Assembly: GCA_018668195.1 (NCBI GenBank)
Contig: JABITU010000305.1
Location: forward strand, 1 to 8,013
Reading direction: 5' to 3'
Origin: Tateyamaria sp.
Lineage (GTDB): Bacteria > Pseudomonadota > Alphaproteobacteria > Rhodobacterales > Rhodobacteraceae
Length of the DNA stretch: 8,013 nt
Position numbers and translations under genes: made by a program. The number at the start of each line of letters is the position of its first letter. The first letter of the stretch is position 1. Positions 7,521 to 8,013 of the stretch are shown piece after piece. The notes under the pieces were generated by a model. That model was not told where the DNA came from. It did not search any database and saw only the letters and a program-made list of their open reading frames with translations.

Positions 7521-7540
7521 CTTGACCCATTTCTTGACCC
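7521..7540. repeat. Tandem direct repeat CTTGACCC x2, 12-bp period
   Basis: CTTGACCC occurs at 7521-7528 and again at 7533-7540, one helical turn plus about 1.5 bases apart. Short direct repeats next to an integrase gene are often arm-type binding sites for the integrase or sites for an excisionase. That role is inference; the repeat itself is exact. Confidence 0.4.
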
Positions 7541-7617
7541 CAAGCAAAAGGCCAGCGACGCTAACGCAATCAAGTCTCTGACTTATAAGGATATTTTTAT
7601 TTTTGGGGTGAAAAAAT

Positions 7618-7633
7618 TGGCGGACCGAGGATC
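7618..7633 (-). other. tRNA 3'-end-like fragment, possible attachment-site core
   Basis: On the minus strand these 16 bases read GATCCTCGGTCCGCCA. That is laid out like the end of a tRNA: end of the T-stem (ATCC), a seven-base acceptor strand (TCGGTCC), discriminator G and CCA. The sequence before it does not give a T-loop (no TTCGA), so no whole tRNA is present. Tyrosine integrases commonly use tRNA 3' ends as attachment sites, and this lies about 240 bases upstream of one. A chance match is quite possible. Confidence 0.25.
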
Positions 7634-7739
7634 ATCCGTATTAATCAACTAGCGATCTAATATAAAACAATTAAAATTTACTCTCACAAACAAATACCAC
7701 TCATAATACCTCACTGGATTCAAATAATGGCGTCAATCG

Positions 7740-7925
7740 TCATTGATACAGCACGTAGATTTCCACATCTTCCATCGTAAAGATGGCCTCCGGCGCAGGT
7801 GGGCGATAGCCCAATGCACTATGCGGTCGTTTGGTGTTGTAGTAGCTTCTCCGTCGTTTGATAATCATTTAGGCCTCACGCCGCGAGTGGAAGAGCTCGC
7901 CATTCAGCAATTCGTCCGTCCGGTT
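7740..7925 (-). pseudogene. IS3-family transposase (OrfB) C-terminal remnant
   Basis: The frame ending at TGA 7740-7742 encodes the hallmark C-terminus of IS3-family OrfB integrase-core transposases: DELLNGELFHS, then YYNTKRPHSALGYRPPAPEA. The match fades upstream of about 7925. A TAA at 7869-7871 interrupts it where the family usually has a Gln (REAQ), and a TAG lies in the same frame at 7962-7964, so it is dead. The catalytic Asp residues of the DDE core are absent. No terminal inverted repeat was identified. It marks the accessory character of this flank. Confidence 0.82.
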
Positions 7926-8013
7926 CAGTCCCATAGCCAGTCTCTCTTGGTGCAGTAAATGCTATCAAAGGGGCGGCATCAAACCGCGACAGGTCCAATG
8001 CTGCCCGACCTGC
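7926..8013. other. Unassigned edge sequence
   Basis: Beyond the transposase match the minus strand still has one open frame to the window edge (including LDLSRFDAAPLIAF). It is short and matches nothing I recognise, so it is left unassigned. Confidence 0.3.

Larger units (their letters stand above)
7380..7739. other. Gene-free stretch upstream of the integrase
   Basis: No convincing gene is seen here. The part next to the integrase (to about 7575) has the composition of the rest of the window. About 7580-7740 is clearly AT-rich and looks foreign or non-coding. It contains a tandem CTTGACCC repeat and a tRNA-3'-end-like piece. This is where an integrase promoter and an attachment site would be expected, but no promoter with both good boxes was found by eye. 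Confidence 0.5.

Noticed and set aside
7382..7573. A 63-codon minus-strand gene immediately before the integrase
   Set aside because: No ribosome binding site or family resemblance; it overlaps the integrase leader and its ribosome binding site, and composition suggests a chance frame.
7743..7958. A 71-codon plus-strand gene near the right edge
   Set aside because: It is antisense to the recognisable IS3 transposase C-terminus, which explains its open frame.
1..8013. CRISPR arrays, complete rRNA/tRNA genes, riboswitches, toxin-antitoxin or defence genes
   Set aside because: None was found: no regularly spaced repeats, no complete tRNA cloverleaf, and no recognisable defence-family motifs on either strand.

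Overview
The window looks like alphaproteobacterial DNA, most likely from the Roseobacter/Rhodobacterales side. This rests on the style of the protein sequences, such as the Tat leader of the binding protein, the DUF6538-like start of the integrase, and the IS21 and IS3 remnants. It is an inference, not a proof. Every intact gene lies on the minus strand, so transcription runs from high to low coordinates.

Positions 1-5679 (minus) hold a catabolic/transport unit. In order of transcription it contains a CocE/NonD-type (peptidase S15-like) serine hydrolase (3694-5679), a Tat-exported family-5 solute-binding protein (1947-3551), a DppB/OppB-type permease (981-1937), a DppC/OppC-type permease (47-865), and the first 16 codons of another gene that runs off the window through an ATGA overlap. 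The hydrolase has no signal peptide. The simplest reading is that a peptide- or amide-like compound is captured in the periplasm, imported, and hydrolysed in the cytoplasm. The ATPase subunits are not in view and should lie beyond position 1.

Positions about 5700-6070 are a scrap zone. An N-terminal piece of an IS21-family IstA transposase (minus) reads without a stop into the hydrolase frame. Next to it is the tail of an unrecognised plus-strand gene, followed by a good ribosome binding site whose own gene stops after eight codons.

Positions 6066-7379 (minus) are one tyrosine recombinase/integrase gene broken by a single in-frame amber codon (7083-7085). Everything else needed for activity is readable, apart from the usual first histidine of box II, which is Tyr here. 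Upstream of it, 7380-7739 is a gene-free, partly AT-rich stretch with a tandem 8-bp repeat and a short piece resembling the 3' end of a tRNA, a possible attachment site. From 7740 there is the C-terminal end of a decayed IS3-family OrfB transposase, and the last ~90 bases hold nothing recognised.

Overall, a conventional peptide-uptake operon abuts the eroded end of an integrative element. No wholly new system is evident. The points most worth checking are the amber codon in the integrase, the IS21-hydrolase reading-frame junction, the twin hairpins between the permease genes, and the possible att site.
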